From: Panopea generosa
Lineage: Eukaryota > Mollusca > Bivalvia > Adapedonta > Hiatellidae
Assembly (NCBI GenBank): GCA_029582155.1
Contig: CM055903.1
Location: 42,299,769-42,363,768 of the forward strand
Reading direction: 5' to 3'
DNA: 64,000 nucleotides
The translations under genes were made by a program, and so were the position numbers. Every line of letters starts with the position of its first letter. Position 1 is the stretch's first letter. Below are positions 29,101 through 35,525 of the stretch, piece by piece. Under the pieces are notes generated by a model, which ran no database searches, had not been told where the DNA came from, and saw nothing but the letters and a program-made list of their open reading frames with translations.

Positions 29101-32100
29101 CGTAAACATGGCCATGTTTGGTCTTTTCGACGTCCCGATTTATAGCAGCAAAAGTGAAATGTGGACATAACGGTTGTCAATTATTAGAACAACAGGTTTG
29201 GCCTTTCTAAAGTTTGGAGCAAACTGTTCAGTACACATTCATAAAATGAGCTTGAAACAATACCCACTATAGCAGTGAAAAGCCACCCTTCAACCAAGCC
29301 CCATGCTGCTACGTACGTTCAATGACAATATACCTGGATCGTGGCTTTTCGCTGCTCATCATAGACGGTATTATTTCAAGCCCATTTTATGCATGTGTTA
29401 CAGTTTACTCCGAATTTTAGAAGGCCAGACCTGTTGTTCTAATAATTGACAACCGTGATGTCCATATTTCACTAGCAGTCATGGAGCTAGTCAGAAATGA
29501 GAATATTGTTTTCGAATCCAGTTCCCTGTAAGTGAAAAAAATGACAGTTTTGTACGTGCACCAAACAGACACGCTATCATAAATGCTATAGACAAATTAG
29601 TTGCCACTAAACAGCAGAAGTATATATAACTAGTGTGTACAAAATACTAATATAATGGTAAGAACAAACTTGTTTAATTATCATAAAACGTATACCTCAT
29701 GCGCTATACCGACGTTGACGTTTGCTTTAAAGCGTTTTTTTGACGTAGGGTAGGGTTAAATAATTGAATATCATAAAAAATCTAGTTTGTAAATTTTTCT
29801 AAAAATCTCACAATTATTGTACAATATAAAGTATGAAAACATATAAAAATTATGCAAAATTCGCTTGGTTTGCTTTTTGGTAATTTTGATTTGAAGCCGT
29901 TTTTACGAAAAAATCGAGAGAAAAAATAGTTTCCGTTTTTCGCTAGTATTTTCAAAATGTGGCGTTCGTCATAATTTTTGCATCTGTAAATCCATACATC
30001 CGTCAAATGTGTACATGGTGATATATGTTTCTATTCTGTGTATTAGGAATAACTTAACTGAGGTCGAAAAAATACGCGATTTTGCTGCTATATATTGGGA
30101 CGTTAAAAAGGCTGAACATGGCCATGTTTACGACGTCACATATAAATATATTTTCTATTGACTGCTGCTAAAAATACATATTCACATTGGAAATTACTTC
30201 TAGTTTCATAATACACTAACTGAACCACTGATTTAGAAAATATTTTAACCTTAATCAACTGCCAAAAATTTTATGGAAAACGCGTAGAATTATGCAATAT
30301 GTTGACGTCTTTTTTGACGTAGGGTGGGGTTAAATAATTAAAAATAAAAAAAAATCTAGTTTGTCAATTGTTATAAAAATCTCACAATCACTGTGAAGCA
30401 TATTGTTAGAAATCAAATAAAAATTATTCCAAAATCGCTCGGTTTGTTTTTTGGTAATTTTGATTTGAAGCATTTTTTTTCGAAAAAATCGAAAAAATAA
30501 TAATTTCCGTTTTTCGCTAATATTTTCAGAGTTTGCCGTTAGTCGTAATTATTGCATATGTAAATTCATATATCCGTTGAATGTGTACGTGGTGATATGT
30601 GTTTCAATTCTGTACATTCGGTATAACTAGACTGAGGTCGACAAATACGCGATTTTGCTGCTATAAATCGTGAAGTCGAAAAGACCAAACATGGCCATGT
30701 TTACGACGTCATAAGTAAAGAAGTGTTATATTTACCGCAGAAAAAAAGCATATTCAAATTGGAAATTACTTTTAGTTTCATTACATACCAAATATTCCAC
30801 TGATTTCGAAAATAATTTAAAAGGTATATTCCTCCTTAACATATAATTTCTTCAATATTTGATACGTATTTCAATGTCTTAAATATATATATTAAAAAGG
30901 AAGTGAATAACGCAAACTTTCTGACCTGAACAATTTCCAGATCATATATTCAAATGTTATATCAATGTTTCGGTTTAAACTAAACATAACTTACTATGCT
31001 GATATTTCATAAGTATAATTCTTCCGCGGTACAATTATATTTTATTGTTCCTAATGTTATTTGGTAATAGGTCATGGTCGATGCAACTGTTTATAATTTT
31101 ATACTACATGTAATTTATTTTATCTCGATTACGAAGAGGGCAAAGCGATTTTGAGATACCATTGGGTCGAGTTGGGATCGAACCCACAACCAACACTCTA
31201 TCAACTGCATTCCCATCCCAACGTTCGACACAATATAACTATGAAAGTAAATATAGCTTTTATATAAAATAAGTATAAAACAATTATTTCATAAAGGAGG
31301 AACATCACAAAATGTATGAAATGTCTTTTAGTCAATTAATGCTTCTTAAATCTGTTTCTGTTCCAGTAACCCATTAAAATGGAAATCAGTTTGAAGTACC
31401 TGACTTATCTGTGCCTTATGTGATGATCTATTATGTTATCATCATCATTCTCATGCCACTTTGGTATAGGGTATGTCATTCAGTGAATGTCAGTGTTCTG
31501 AATGCCATTAATTAAAATAGTAAAGAGAATGAAGCAACGAAAAACTTTGCTTATTAAGATGTAGTATTTTGTTATATGATTCATGGAAATATGTTCTAAT
31601 ATGTAAAGTTATACTAGATCTATACCACTGAATTTATTGTTAACAATGGCCAAAAAAGGATAGTTTATAAAAAAACAGATATATTTAATGCATAGTATGT
31701 ATTCAGTTTATAAATATATCAAAATATGTTTGGAAAAGATCAAGAACATCTTAATTTATATTAAATCGATCCTTTCAAATACTTACTGATTCATTAGCCA
31801 AACATCCTTTTGTATAAGGAAGTTCATTAGGTAGGTATCTTTCAATGCTGGATCTATTTGACTTTGGGCATACAATAAATTCTTTCTTTGCCGCCATTAT
31901 TGCTTTATCCAAGTCAGCAAGTTTAGAAACACATATGGCACTGTCTCCAGGCGTGGATTCTGGGTCATCTCCAACACTGAATGATGCAATAAACAGTGTA
32001 CCCTTGTTATCAGGTTGGTCCACAATAACTACATGTTGAATCAGATTGTACACAACCCCATCCTTCTGACAGATAATATTTATATCTGCATAGGAGTTGT

Positions 32101-32848
32101 AAGAAGGACTTGTATCATTTTGGCAAATCCTTAACAGTTTTGAAACATACATGTTATCTCCAACAAAATTCTTTTGATTTGTTGTAAAATAACTAAATCC
32201 ATTATGTTGAAATCCGCCCTTGACATATATCGTGTAATCTTCTAATGATGCCACTTGCTTTTTTTGTATGCCTAATATTAGACGTTTAAGTACGTCTGAG
32301 TTTGTATCTAACAAAGACCTGGTACTTATGAGATAGTTATATGATATTGCTGCAGATGGTTCTACAACAATAGAAATAACTTCTTTTAGTCCTGATCCAA
32401 ATGTTACTCCAGTCATCATGTTCCCGTCAGGCATGATAAAAGCATGTGCTGGTCTTTTCTCATCAGTAGAAACTTTCAATGTGTCTGAACCTGCACGTGT
32501 CAGACTACTGATATCATCTAGACTCCTTATTTCACATTTCCCATCATTCCCTGTACCACAGAGAATCAGTTCCTCTGTGTCTTCATTCACCAACATAATC
32601 TGGTTAACATTATCACAGACAACTGTTTTGTCCACACATGTCACTGTGCTATTCAAAATCTTCAAATCTTCATCGAGTTTGTGGAGTCGTCCAAGGCCAG
32701 CCACATATATGGTTTTATTATAAAACTGTATTTTGGTCAGGGGATCATTGAAAAATGTTTGAACACTGATTACTTTCTGTTCTGCTAAAACTAGGTGTAT
32801 CACTAACAGAACTACAATAATGCAACAGATCAATTGGAAATGCCCCAT
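794..32848 (-). CDS. Plexin (semaphorin receptor), ectodomain; 3' end outside window
   Basis: Plexins are single-pass receptors for semaphorins that act in cell guidance and adhesion. Fifteen exons were assembled by reading the minus strand: 32863-31787, 28925-28728, 27524-27402, 25591-25491, 24339-24225, 22996-22852, 21056-20966, 18729-18618, 17007-16906, 14007-13899, 9499-9267, 8737-8562, 8143-8023, 6442-6264 and 961-794. All junctions are GT-AG and all phases fit, giving 3,035 coding bases (about 1,011 residues) from the ATG at 32848. Order: signal peptide 1-24, Sema about 25-460, PSI1 about 465-515, linker, PSI2 about 612-640, linker, PSI3 about 740-780, IPT1 from about 798, IPT2 from about 897, IPT3 beginning near 1000. 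Three PSI modules separate it from MET/RON receptors. The remaining IPT repeats, membrane helix and GAP domain must lie left of base 794. PlexA versus PlexB is not decided. Exon 1 begins at a splice acceptor, so a non-coding first exon should lie upstream; it was not found. Confidence 0.9.
1075..1801 (+). repeat. 34-bp minisatellite, left block
   Basis: About 20 diverged tandem copies of a unit close to TTGGTTATACGTATCCGTTT followed by GTGAATGTGTAAAC. It continues at 3441-4130, so both blocks are one array interrupted by the LINE fragment between them. It lies in plexin intron 14. Confidence 0.85.
1812..3430 (-). mobile_element. 5'-truncated LINE fragment with zinc-binding domain end of reverse transcriptase
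   Basis: On the minus strand, 2688-2293 encodes the C-terminal zinc-binding segment typical of non-LTR retrotransposon ORF2 (CDFC, then NHLFLEC with a following W). An upstream piece at 3110-2910 is also RT-like. Stops and frameshifts separate the parts, so it is dead. A T-run at 1808-1817 on the plus strand fits the poly-A tail of a minus-oriented element. The direct repeat ATGTAATCTT at 1802-1811 and 3431-3440 looks like the target-site duplication. Part of the minisatellite flanks each side. Several other LINE pieces in the window are also on the minus strand. Confidence 0.8.
3441..4130 (+). repeat. 34-bp minisatellite, right block
   Basis: Continuation of the array at 1075-1801. The unit here is often GTGAATGTGTAAACTTTGAT followed by ATATGTATCCGTTT, so this block has homogenised partly on its own. 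Copies decay toward 4130. Confidence 0.85.
4598..4667 (+). pseudogene. tRNA-Lys-like sequence (SINE head or tRNA pseudogene)
   Basis: The 5' half contains an A-box-like TAGCTCAGTCGGTAGAGC as in tRNA-Lys, preceded by GCCCGAC. The anticodon arm is not recoverable. The T arm is mispaired and the 3' acceptor strand does not pair well with the 5' strand, so this is not a functional tRNA. Confidence 0.6.
4860..5610. repeat. Degenerate repeat of about 100 bp with an internal (AT)n tract
   Basis: The phrase AACTTGGATATTGAACTTT and close variants recur many times (for example near 4975, 5100, 5245 and 5530), each followed by TTTGAAATATATA-like sequence. A pure AT dinucleotide run occupies about 5450-5488. 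No coding signal is seen. It is an old, diverged satellite in plexin intron 14. Confidence 0.6.
6264..6442 (-). CDS. Plexin exon 14: IPT2
   Basis: It reads IMTITDMRPNKGPIAGGTRV and on through the IPT fold (phase 0 in, phase 2 out). The I.P.KGP.AGGTRVTIYGEHLG pattern is the N-terminal signature of an IPT/TIG repeat. The donor GTGAAT is preferred over an internal GTAACA because it gives the phase needed by exon 15. Confidence 0.85.
6443..8022. repeat. Plexin intron 13 with a two-copy diverged repeat
   Basis: Two diverged tandem units of about 190 bp lie at about 7080-7265 and 7266-7470. Each contains a segment of the type AAGGTCAAACTTTAACTTTG, then TTTGACAACACTTTTAGTCT, then a TTTCGTGTCC-like stretch. 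The rest of the intron shows no feature I can support. Confidence 0.5.
8023..8143 (-). CDS. Plexin exon 13: end of IPT1
   Basis: Phase 2 in, phase 0 out. It reads THCTSGAQSTLSAAGVPGDV and ends SLGSIKFTYQ before a GTAGAT donor. The C-terminal beta strand ending in F.Y matches the close of an IPT repeat. Confidence 0.8.
8562..8737 (-). CDS. Plexin exon 12: IPT1
   Basis: Phase 0 in, phase 2 out. It starts IVPRDGPMQGHTRVTISGTD, a clear IPT N-terminus that follows directly on CPAPVVTK of exon 11 as in plexins. The GTGAGT donor at 8561-8556 is used because the earlier GTAACA would break the phase with exon 13. Confidence 0.9.
8836..8910 (-). repeat. Two degenerate copies of an exon-12 segment in intron 11
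   Basis: Just upstream of exon 12 the minus strand reads TRFTISGTDL and then YIRVTFSDTDML. Both resemble TRVTISGTDLG inside exon 12, whose DNA lies at about 8665-8702. They lie outside any exon I can support and appear to be partial tandem duplications of the exon that have decayed. Confidence 0.6.
9267..9499 (-). CDS. Plexin exon 11: linker plus PSI3
   Basis: Phase 1 in, phase 0 out, 233 bp. The N-terminal part ends VTVYTCSKMASDCSRC, and the cysteine spacing YxC, SxC, RxxC then CKWC, VC and EC is that of a plexin PSI module. The acceptor at 9500-9502 was chosen because it continues the phase-1 end of exon 10 without stops. The ORF also runs upstream of this acceptor, but those residues have no plexin counterpart. 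Confidence 0.85.
10350..10487. repeat. Hairpin with arms of about 45 bp
   Basis: The left arm CATGTGAGATAGAAAAATCT, continuing CACCC, is complementary to the right arm ending AGATTTTTTCTATCTCACATG. The loop is about 45 bp and GC-richer, centred on GGAGCTCGGCAGCACCTCGT. It looks like a small foldback or MITE-like repeat in plexin intron 10. Confidence 0.75.
10685..10870 (+). mobile_element. tRNA-derived SINE
   Basis: The head resembles a tRNA with A-box CTCTAGTGGTAGAGTATCG and a B-box-like GGATTTGATCCT, and ends GCCACGCC. It is followed by a non-tRNA body containing TTCTACTCAGGGATCTCTCG and AGCATGATTT. That body motif recurs at 16432, 24995, 49268 and 52865 with other heads. Confidence 0.7.
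10880..11700. repeat. Diverged large inverted repeat
   Basis: Several short blocks on the left recur as reverse complements on the right. TGTAAGTTGTATGTAA near 11180 pairs with TTACATACAACTTACA near 11590. TTTGGCAAATAA near 11130 pairs with TTGCCAAATAA near 11651. The CATCTCAGGACCACAAA region near 10930 pairs with GTTCCTGAGATG near 11398. The arms are interrupted and old, so the limits are approximate. Confidence 0.45.
12640..13850 (+). pseudogene. Decayed multicopy repeat ORF (IDGG / DASDIK / GCDTTSR family)
   Basis: Reading across frames, the plus strand shows in order: ALFDSDCSLRAEKK (about 13120-13160), YVIDGGFLTQQLPWP (about 13220-13265), a VVFD segment (about 13340), FINMLTGALDASDIKSRQA followed by LIVNTSVE (about 13480-13580), NDTDIVLNLLRQHG (about 13618-13660) and AVLGCDTTSRLFG (about 13790-13830). 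I recognise this order from a large family of uncharacterised ORFs repeated in mollusc and cnidarian genomes. The acidic D(D)TDxxxxLL motif suggests a PIN/FEN-like nuclease fold; that is an inference. Frameshifts and stops break it, so it is not expressed as one protein. It lies in plexin intron 10, antisense to the gene. Confidence 0.65.
13899..14007 (-). CDS. Plexin exon 10: linker between PSI2 and PSI3
   Basis: Phase 0 in, phase 1 out, reading ITTNERLKNYPVIIKYGFKG and ending DDDYNNN. It matches the NLP..Y.C.F-type linker after PSI2 in plexins, although the cysteine is absent here. The acceptor TGTTCCAG at 14008-14015 is the source motif of the adjoining minisatellite. Confidence 0.75.
14008..15612 (-). 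repeat. About 49-bp minisatellite carrying the exon-10 splice acceptor
   Basis: About 32 tandem units, on the plus strand close to TTAATTGTAGTGATCTGGAA followed by CAGTAATTATTATATAAGTA and TGCTACAGG. On the minus (gene) strand each unit contains TTACTGTTCCAG followed by ATCACTACAA. This is the acceptor of plexin exon 10 plus its first ten bases. The array therefore places dozens of near-identical 3' splice sites directly upstream of the true one. Confidence 0.9.
16432..16640 (-). mobile_element. tRNA-derived SINE
   Basis: On the minus strand a tRNA-like head has A-box-like GTAATGGATAAAGTATTGG and B-box GAGTTCAATCCC. It is followed by the shared body motif TGGTTCTACTCAGGAAGTGG and ACTCGAGAGCGG. 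The head differs from those at 10685 and 52745, but the body motif is the same. Confidence 0.65.
16906..17007 (-). CDS. Plexin exon 9: linker after PSI2
   Basis: Exactly 34 codons, phase 0 on both sides, reading DASDFFLTMPAIPSLPLVKA and ending TSVTFSIQ. The acceptor is TTTTATACAG and the donor GTAACA. Weakly conserved; assigned by position, phase and the VTFSI strand that precedes exon 10. Confidence 0.7.
17008..18339. other. Plexin intron 8, no feature seen
   Basis: AT-rich intron sequence. No exon, repeat array or mobile element could be supported apart from the exon-8-derived copies that begin at 18340. Confidence 0.5.
18340..18617 (-). repeat. Two decayed tandem copies of PSI exon 8 and its donor
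   Basis: Segments at about 18350-18470 and 18475-18600 repeat the 3' part of exon 8 and the intron after it. Plus-strand landmarks are GACACACACTGTGTGTTCTG, then AACACCAGT, then ATTACCAATTAAGGTAA, and ACAAGTTACATTATTACCTG covering the donor. The period is about 120-130 bp. The copies have lost the PSI reading frame. Confidence 0.75.
18618..18729 (-). CDS. Plexin exon 8: PSI2
   Basis: Phase 2 in, phase 0 out. It reads CGECINTTGSDCQWCLQNNQ then CVSLGQC, a textbook PSI cysteine pattern with CQWC. The acceptor is CTGATACAG and the donor GTAATA. It joins exon 7 to give the NKCGEC stretch. Confidence 0.9.
19470..20045. repeat. Cluster of GTGATATCAC palindromes
   Basis: At least twelve copies of GTGATATCAC or one-base variants occur, commonly within the larger palindrome GAATAAGTGATATCACTTAT. 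Spacing is about 30-40 bp. It may be a degenerate short satellite; no protein-binding role is claimed. Confidence 0.7.
20966..21056 (-). CDS. Plexin exon 7: strand before PSI2
   Basis: Phase 1 in, phase 2 out. It reads HTEATLELWVNDVFLASSSF then LFYACGHYN, matching the plexin segment of type VKLYLKSxxxxxxSxxFxFYNCS just before PSI2. Both flanking phases agree with exons 6 and 8. GTAAGT donor. Confidence 0.85.
22852..22996 (-). CDS. Plexin exon 6: linker after PSI1
   Basis: Phase 0 in, phase 1 out. It begins IRLTVNNFPSKQDGDEYKCI and ends IICSSPTVA, matching LTV.NLP...GEY.C.F...C.SP in plexins. GTAAGT donor. Confidence 0.9.
22997..24224. other. Plexin intron 5, no feature seen
   Basis: AT-rich intron sequence with no supported exon or mobile element. 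Confidence 0.5.
24225..24339 (-). CDS. Plexin exon 5: end of PSI1
   Basis: Phase 2 in, phase 0 out. With exon 4 it gives RRTDCSSELNHWLSSQGDCV, which follows the plexin pattern RRxEC....W.......C. Two in-phase donors exist (GTACAT at 24230 and GTAAAT at 24224); the second is chosen because exons 3 and 4 use the same donor. The choice changes only two residues. Confidence 0.8.
24690..25430. repeat. Diverged CACCACGGCTTACTAAG repeat in intron 4, split by a SINE
   Basis: Units of roughly 55-65 bp contain CACCACGGCGTATAAAG or CACCACGGTTTACTAAG followed by TATTTGTGATGA-like sequence. They run from 24690 to about 24900 and resume at about 25150 after the SINE at 24990-25150. Confidence 0.55.
24990..25150 (-). 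mobile_element. tRNA-derived SINE
   Basis: Read on the minus strand it has a tRNA-like head with CCAATTATAGAGCACTGAGC (A-box side) and GGTCGTGGGTTCGATAATCC (B-box side). The shared body motif CTGGTTCTACTCAGGAATAC and TTCGAGCGTAATTT follows. It sits within the older tandem repeat. Confidence 0.7.
25491..25591 (-). CDS. Plexin exon 4: PSI1 core
   Basis: Phase 0 in, phase 2 out. It reads LLKYSNTNCSEYTTCAGTIV then GRNPLCGWCVYKQ. The C..YTxC....NPLCGWC core is diagnostic of PSI1 in plexins. A second acceptor at 25566 would break the phase; the one at 25592 does not. Confidence 0.9.
25891..25945 (+). repeat. (CT)n microsatellite
   Basis: An almost pure CT dinucleotide tract in plexin intron 3. 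Confidence 0.95.
26124..26187 (+). repeat. Poly-C and (CT)n microsatellite
   Basis: A run of ten C followed by an uninterrupted CT dinucleotide tract. The Arg-Glu reading frames on the minus strand here are an effect of this repeat. Confidence 0.95.
27402..27524 (-). CDS. Plexin exon 3: last part of Sema domain
   Basis: 41 codons, phase 0 on both sides, reading LNYLGVGKNLELYETQHVPP and ending NDNYFVMTSKK. The PG..V......YVMTSKKV-like ending is the outer strand of the Sema propeller just before PSI1. Confidence 0.85.
27810..27930 (-). mobile_element. tRNA-Leu-like SINE (partial)
   Basis: The minus strand has TGCCGAGTGGTCTGAGGCGT (tRNA-Leu-like A-box), then CACCGCTAAGGTGGTAG and a B-box region, followed by ATGCGAGAAAGATTGCCAG. 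The same order appears on the plus strand at 61075-61315. Confidence 0.7.
28130..28560. repeat. Five tandem units of about 90 bp
   Basis: Units contain TTGAACTCTACTCATAACCT, TAAGTGTTTTTACAACAGTT and AACAATAACCAATTAAG. It lies in intron 2, about 170 bp downstream of exon 2 in the gene direction. No coding content. Confidence 0.75.
28728..28925 (-). CDS. Plexin exon 2: Sema domain, middle part
   Basis: 66 codons, phase 0 on both sides, with MIAVYTLASDNGYITTMYGG inside. The T..SDNGYITTM...V sequence is a propeller blade of the Sema domain. GTATCA donor; acceptor after an ATTATTATTACAG tract. Confidence 0.85.
28992..30839. mobile_element. TTAA-flanked non-autonomous DNA element with long terminal inverted repeats
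   Basis: The element runs from GGAGGAATATACCTTTTAAA at 28996 to its reverse complement ending at 30835. TTAA occurs directly outside each end (28992-28995 and 30836-30839), the target duplication used by piggyBac-type transposases. The arms stay near-identical for about 160 bp (landmark AACATGGCCATGTTTGGTCTTT), except for about 25 bp missing from the left arm. The right half holds two diverged direct copies of about 540 bp (about 29700-30240 and 30290-30835). No transposase ORF is present. It lies in plexin intron 1. Confidence 0.85.
29140..29480. repeat. Nested palindrome inside the TTAA element
   Basis: GGTTGTCAATTATTAGAACA at about 29170 recurs as its reverse complement near 29436-29455. 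TTTATGAATGT-type and GAAAAGCCAC segments also match inward, leaving a spacer of about 40 bp. The arms are about 150 bp long. Confidence 0.8.
31140..31222 (-). pseudogene. tRNA-like sequence
   Basis: The minus strand has AGTTGATAGAGTGTTGG (A-box-like) and GTGGGTTCGATCCC (B-box). No folding acceptor stem or clear anticodon loop is visible. Probably a SINE head or tRNA relic. Confidence 0.5.
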
Positions 32849-32863
32849 TTCATGTAATGTCTC
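31787..32863 (-). CDS. Plexin exon 1 (first coding): signal peptide and most of Sema
   Basis: The ATG at 32848 starts MGHFQLICCIIVVLLVIHLV, a signal peptide with a hydrophobic core and likely cleavage near residue 22-24. The following Sema sequence holds typical propeller strands (IYVAGLGRLHKLDEDL, LILCGTGNDGKCEIRSLDD). An ORF extends upstream of 32863, but an acceptor (TTTTTATTTTCAG) lies there and the upstream residues lack any signal-peptide character, so the inner ATG is preferred. It ends phase 0 at a GTAAGT donor after GCLANES. Confidence 0.9.
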
Positions 32864-34089
32864 CTGAAAATAAAAAAACACATTCACCAAATTATGAAGA
32901 CATCCCTTTAAGTTTAATGCTGAATGTTTATAGCACGATTGATTACAATTGCATTGGCTCACATTTAGATAAATGAAACTTTAATGGAAGTATTCACAGT
33001 GCACCGTAGTAATTTGCCAAAACTGGTAAATGAAAAACACAGAGAAACACGAGAAACGGATGAAAACGAGCATTATTTCAAATTAATATAAAAACATCAA
33101 ATAAAACAGATAACTGTTTTATATTAAAGTCGATTATGATTTTTTTTAAAAGCAACTGCAGCCATACAGTATTCAAAGAATGAATAATTTCCGTGAAACC
33201 CTTGAATGAATCATCACAAAATTTAAGCATGGTCCAAGTAATCATGGTAATTGTAGTTTCGCTGTTTTTAAAAGTTTGATACCCTGGAGTGGAGCCAAAT
33301 AATGACTCCATTATCATGATCGTGATTGGTAGAGGACACTGGGTCTTAATTTATATAAAATGTTAAACCTCTGGCATTTGTAGTTGCAGAGATGTTTTGT
33401 AACAAGGGGCCCAAATGGGACTAAGACGCTAAACTGAACAAGGAGACCATCATTTTATAAATTCTATATTTCTTTTACAAATCAAGAGCATATAGCTCAC
33501 TGAATTATAACAAGATGAGAACAAATAAACAGCTGGATCCAATTTTATGTACATGACTTTATCAAATCATAAATACTGGTATCATAGTGATAAAACGATC
33601 AAGAACCTTCAACTGAGTAGGACCCATACTGTTGTATGTATACTTTTAAAGAGATGTCTCAATAACGATTAATGTTTGATATCCACGAGTGGGGCCAAAT
33701 ATGATTCCAGCTCATGATTTCAACAAATTTGTATGGGAAAACTTTATTTCATAGGGGAAAAAAAAATAAAAAAATAAAGCAGTTTCAGGAGAATAAAAAT
33801 GTTAAGTTATTGTTTGAGGTGGGCGTGGCGGGGAGCCAACGTTGAAGCAGGGTCATTTATGTCCCAAAGATCTTGATTTGAGCCAGCTTGGTTGAGGACT
33901 TTGTCTTTAAAGATCCCTATATATTTCCCTATATTTGTGAAAGAGGGAACCACACATTGTGGTAAAATATGACTGTAGGGTCATTATTGGAACAAACTTT
34001 GTTCGATTAAACTTTAATGCATAAGCAAATGTGCAAGCTCAAGCACCCATGATTTAAAGCGTTTTATTGAAAAGAGCAGGAATTGTTGT
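32864..34089. other. 5' flank of plexin coding region, no gene seen
   Basis: It should contain the end of a 5' UTR intron. A short phrase (TTTGATACCCTGGAGTGGAG near 33277 and TTTGATATCCACGAGTGGGG near 33676) occurs twice, suggesting an old duplication. No promoter element can be assigned. Confidence 0.4.
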
Positions 34090-34450
34090 TTACATCGGGC
34101 AAAAGTCATGTTATCTCAAACAAAATTCTTTTGGATTGTTTTGTAAAACACTAAACCCATGATGTTTAACTCTGCCTTTAAAATAGATAATATACTTTTT
34201 CTAATGATGCCACTAGCTTTTCTACAGGAATGTCTGATCGACGATCAGTGTTATGTATGCCTAATATGAGACGTTTAACTGCATCAAACTTTGTATATAA
34301 AAACGACCTGGTACTTATAGCATAGTCATATGATATTCCTCTATATGAAACTACATAAGAAGAAACCTCTTGTAGTCTTGACCCATATGTCATCCCTATC
34401 ATCATGTTCCCATCAGCCATGATAAAAATATTATGCCTCCTTGGAAATTT
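34090..34450 (-). pseudogene. Truncated, frameshifted copy of the plexin Sema exon
   Basis: The minus strand reads MADGNMMIGMTYGSRLQEVS then YDYAISTRSFLYTKFDAVKR. The intact exon (about 32440-32145) has MPDGNMMTGVTFGSGLKEVI and YNYLISTRSLLDTNSDVLKR. After VASLEKVYYLF the frame shifts, yet homology goes on at DNA level to about 34105 (GRVKHHGFSVLQNNPKEF against GGFQHNGFSYFTTNQKNF). An extra eight or so codons sit before VASLE. No splice sites flank it, so it is a duplicated relic about 2 kb upstream of the gene. Confidence 0.85.
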
Positions 34451-34789
34451 AGGTAAAAGCAGTCCACTATTGGAATCCTTGCAGCGGAGTCAATCTAAAC
34501 ATCATTGGCACCATTTGTTCAAGTTTAACAGAGCTATATTTGGCAATCATTACGACATAAAGTGTTTTTTTTTTAAATCTGTTTTGCGTTTCGTATTTTG
34601 TTTACTTGAGAACAGTTGATGTTGATCGATACAGGTAACTGTTAGTTAAAATCCCTCTTATAGTTAGATTTTTTTAAAGTTTTTAAGTCAGCTCATAACA
34701 TATTTGAAAACAAATATAAAGTATTTGTTAAACTGTCTGAGATAGTTTTTTTCTGTTGTCCAATGCTGATAAATAAACCAATTTGTAAG

Positions 34790-35197
34790 TATAAACCACT
34801 CTCATCGATACCTTAATTGCGATATCACTAGAAGGATAATATGTAAGAATAAATCACTCTCACCGATACCTTAATTGCGATATCACTAGAAGGAAACTAT
34901 GTAAGTATAAATCATTCTCACCGATACCTTAATTGCAATATCACTAGAAGGATAATATGTAAGAATAAATCACTCTCACCTATACCTTAATTGCGATATC
35001 ACTAGAAGGAAACTATGTAAGTTTAAATCATTCTCACCGATACCTTAATTGCAATATCACTAGAAGAATACTATGTAAGAATAAATCACTCTCACCGATA
35101 CGTTAATTGCGATATCACTAGAAGGAAACTATGTTAGTATAAATCATTCTCACCGATACCTTAATTGCGATATCACTAGAAGGATTCTATGTAAGTA
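34790..35197. repeat. Tandem repeat of about 62 bp, seven units
   Basis: Units contain ACCTTAATTGCGATATCACT, AGAAGGAAACTATGTAAGT and ATAAATCACTCTCACCGAT. Alternate units share variants (GGAAACTATG versus GGATAATATG), so it spread as a two-unit block. Confidence 0.9.
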
Positions 35198-35449
35198 CAC
35201 CTACTTGAGATGATGTTATTGTTATTATTTAGTGTTTACCGTCGCTTTCAACAAAGTTTAAGTTATATTGCGACGGTGTCTAATTAGATCAGTATTTTAA
35301 GCGCTGGCACACTGAGGTATCATGCTGCAAAAAACAGTATGATACACCACCCAAGTCACATTATACTGACACCGGACCGACCAGACCTAGAACTAACCTC
35401 TTAATACTGAGCGCCAAGCGAGGAAGCGTCTAGTAGAAGGGTTCAAGTC

Positions 35450-35525
35450 ACCCGGGCGGGGATTAAACATACAGCCACATACCGCATGCGAAGCGGACGC
35501 TCTACCCCTGAACCACCGCTGCGGT
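35450..35525 (-). pseudogene. tRNA-like sequence or SINE head
   Basis: The minus strand gives GGTGGTTCAGGGGTAGAGCG, a strong A-box, then TCCGCTTCGCATGCGGTATG and TTTAATCCCCGCCCGGGTG. The T arm lacks the usual GTTCGA core, so it is not a functional tRNA. Confidence 0.6.

Noticed and set aside
31845..32723. Plus-strand ORFs opposite the Sema exon
   Set aside because: They are antisense shadows of a clear coding exon.
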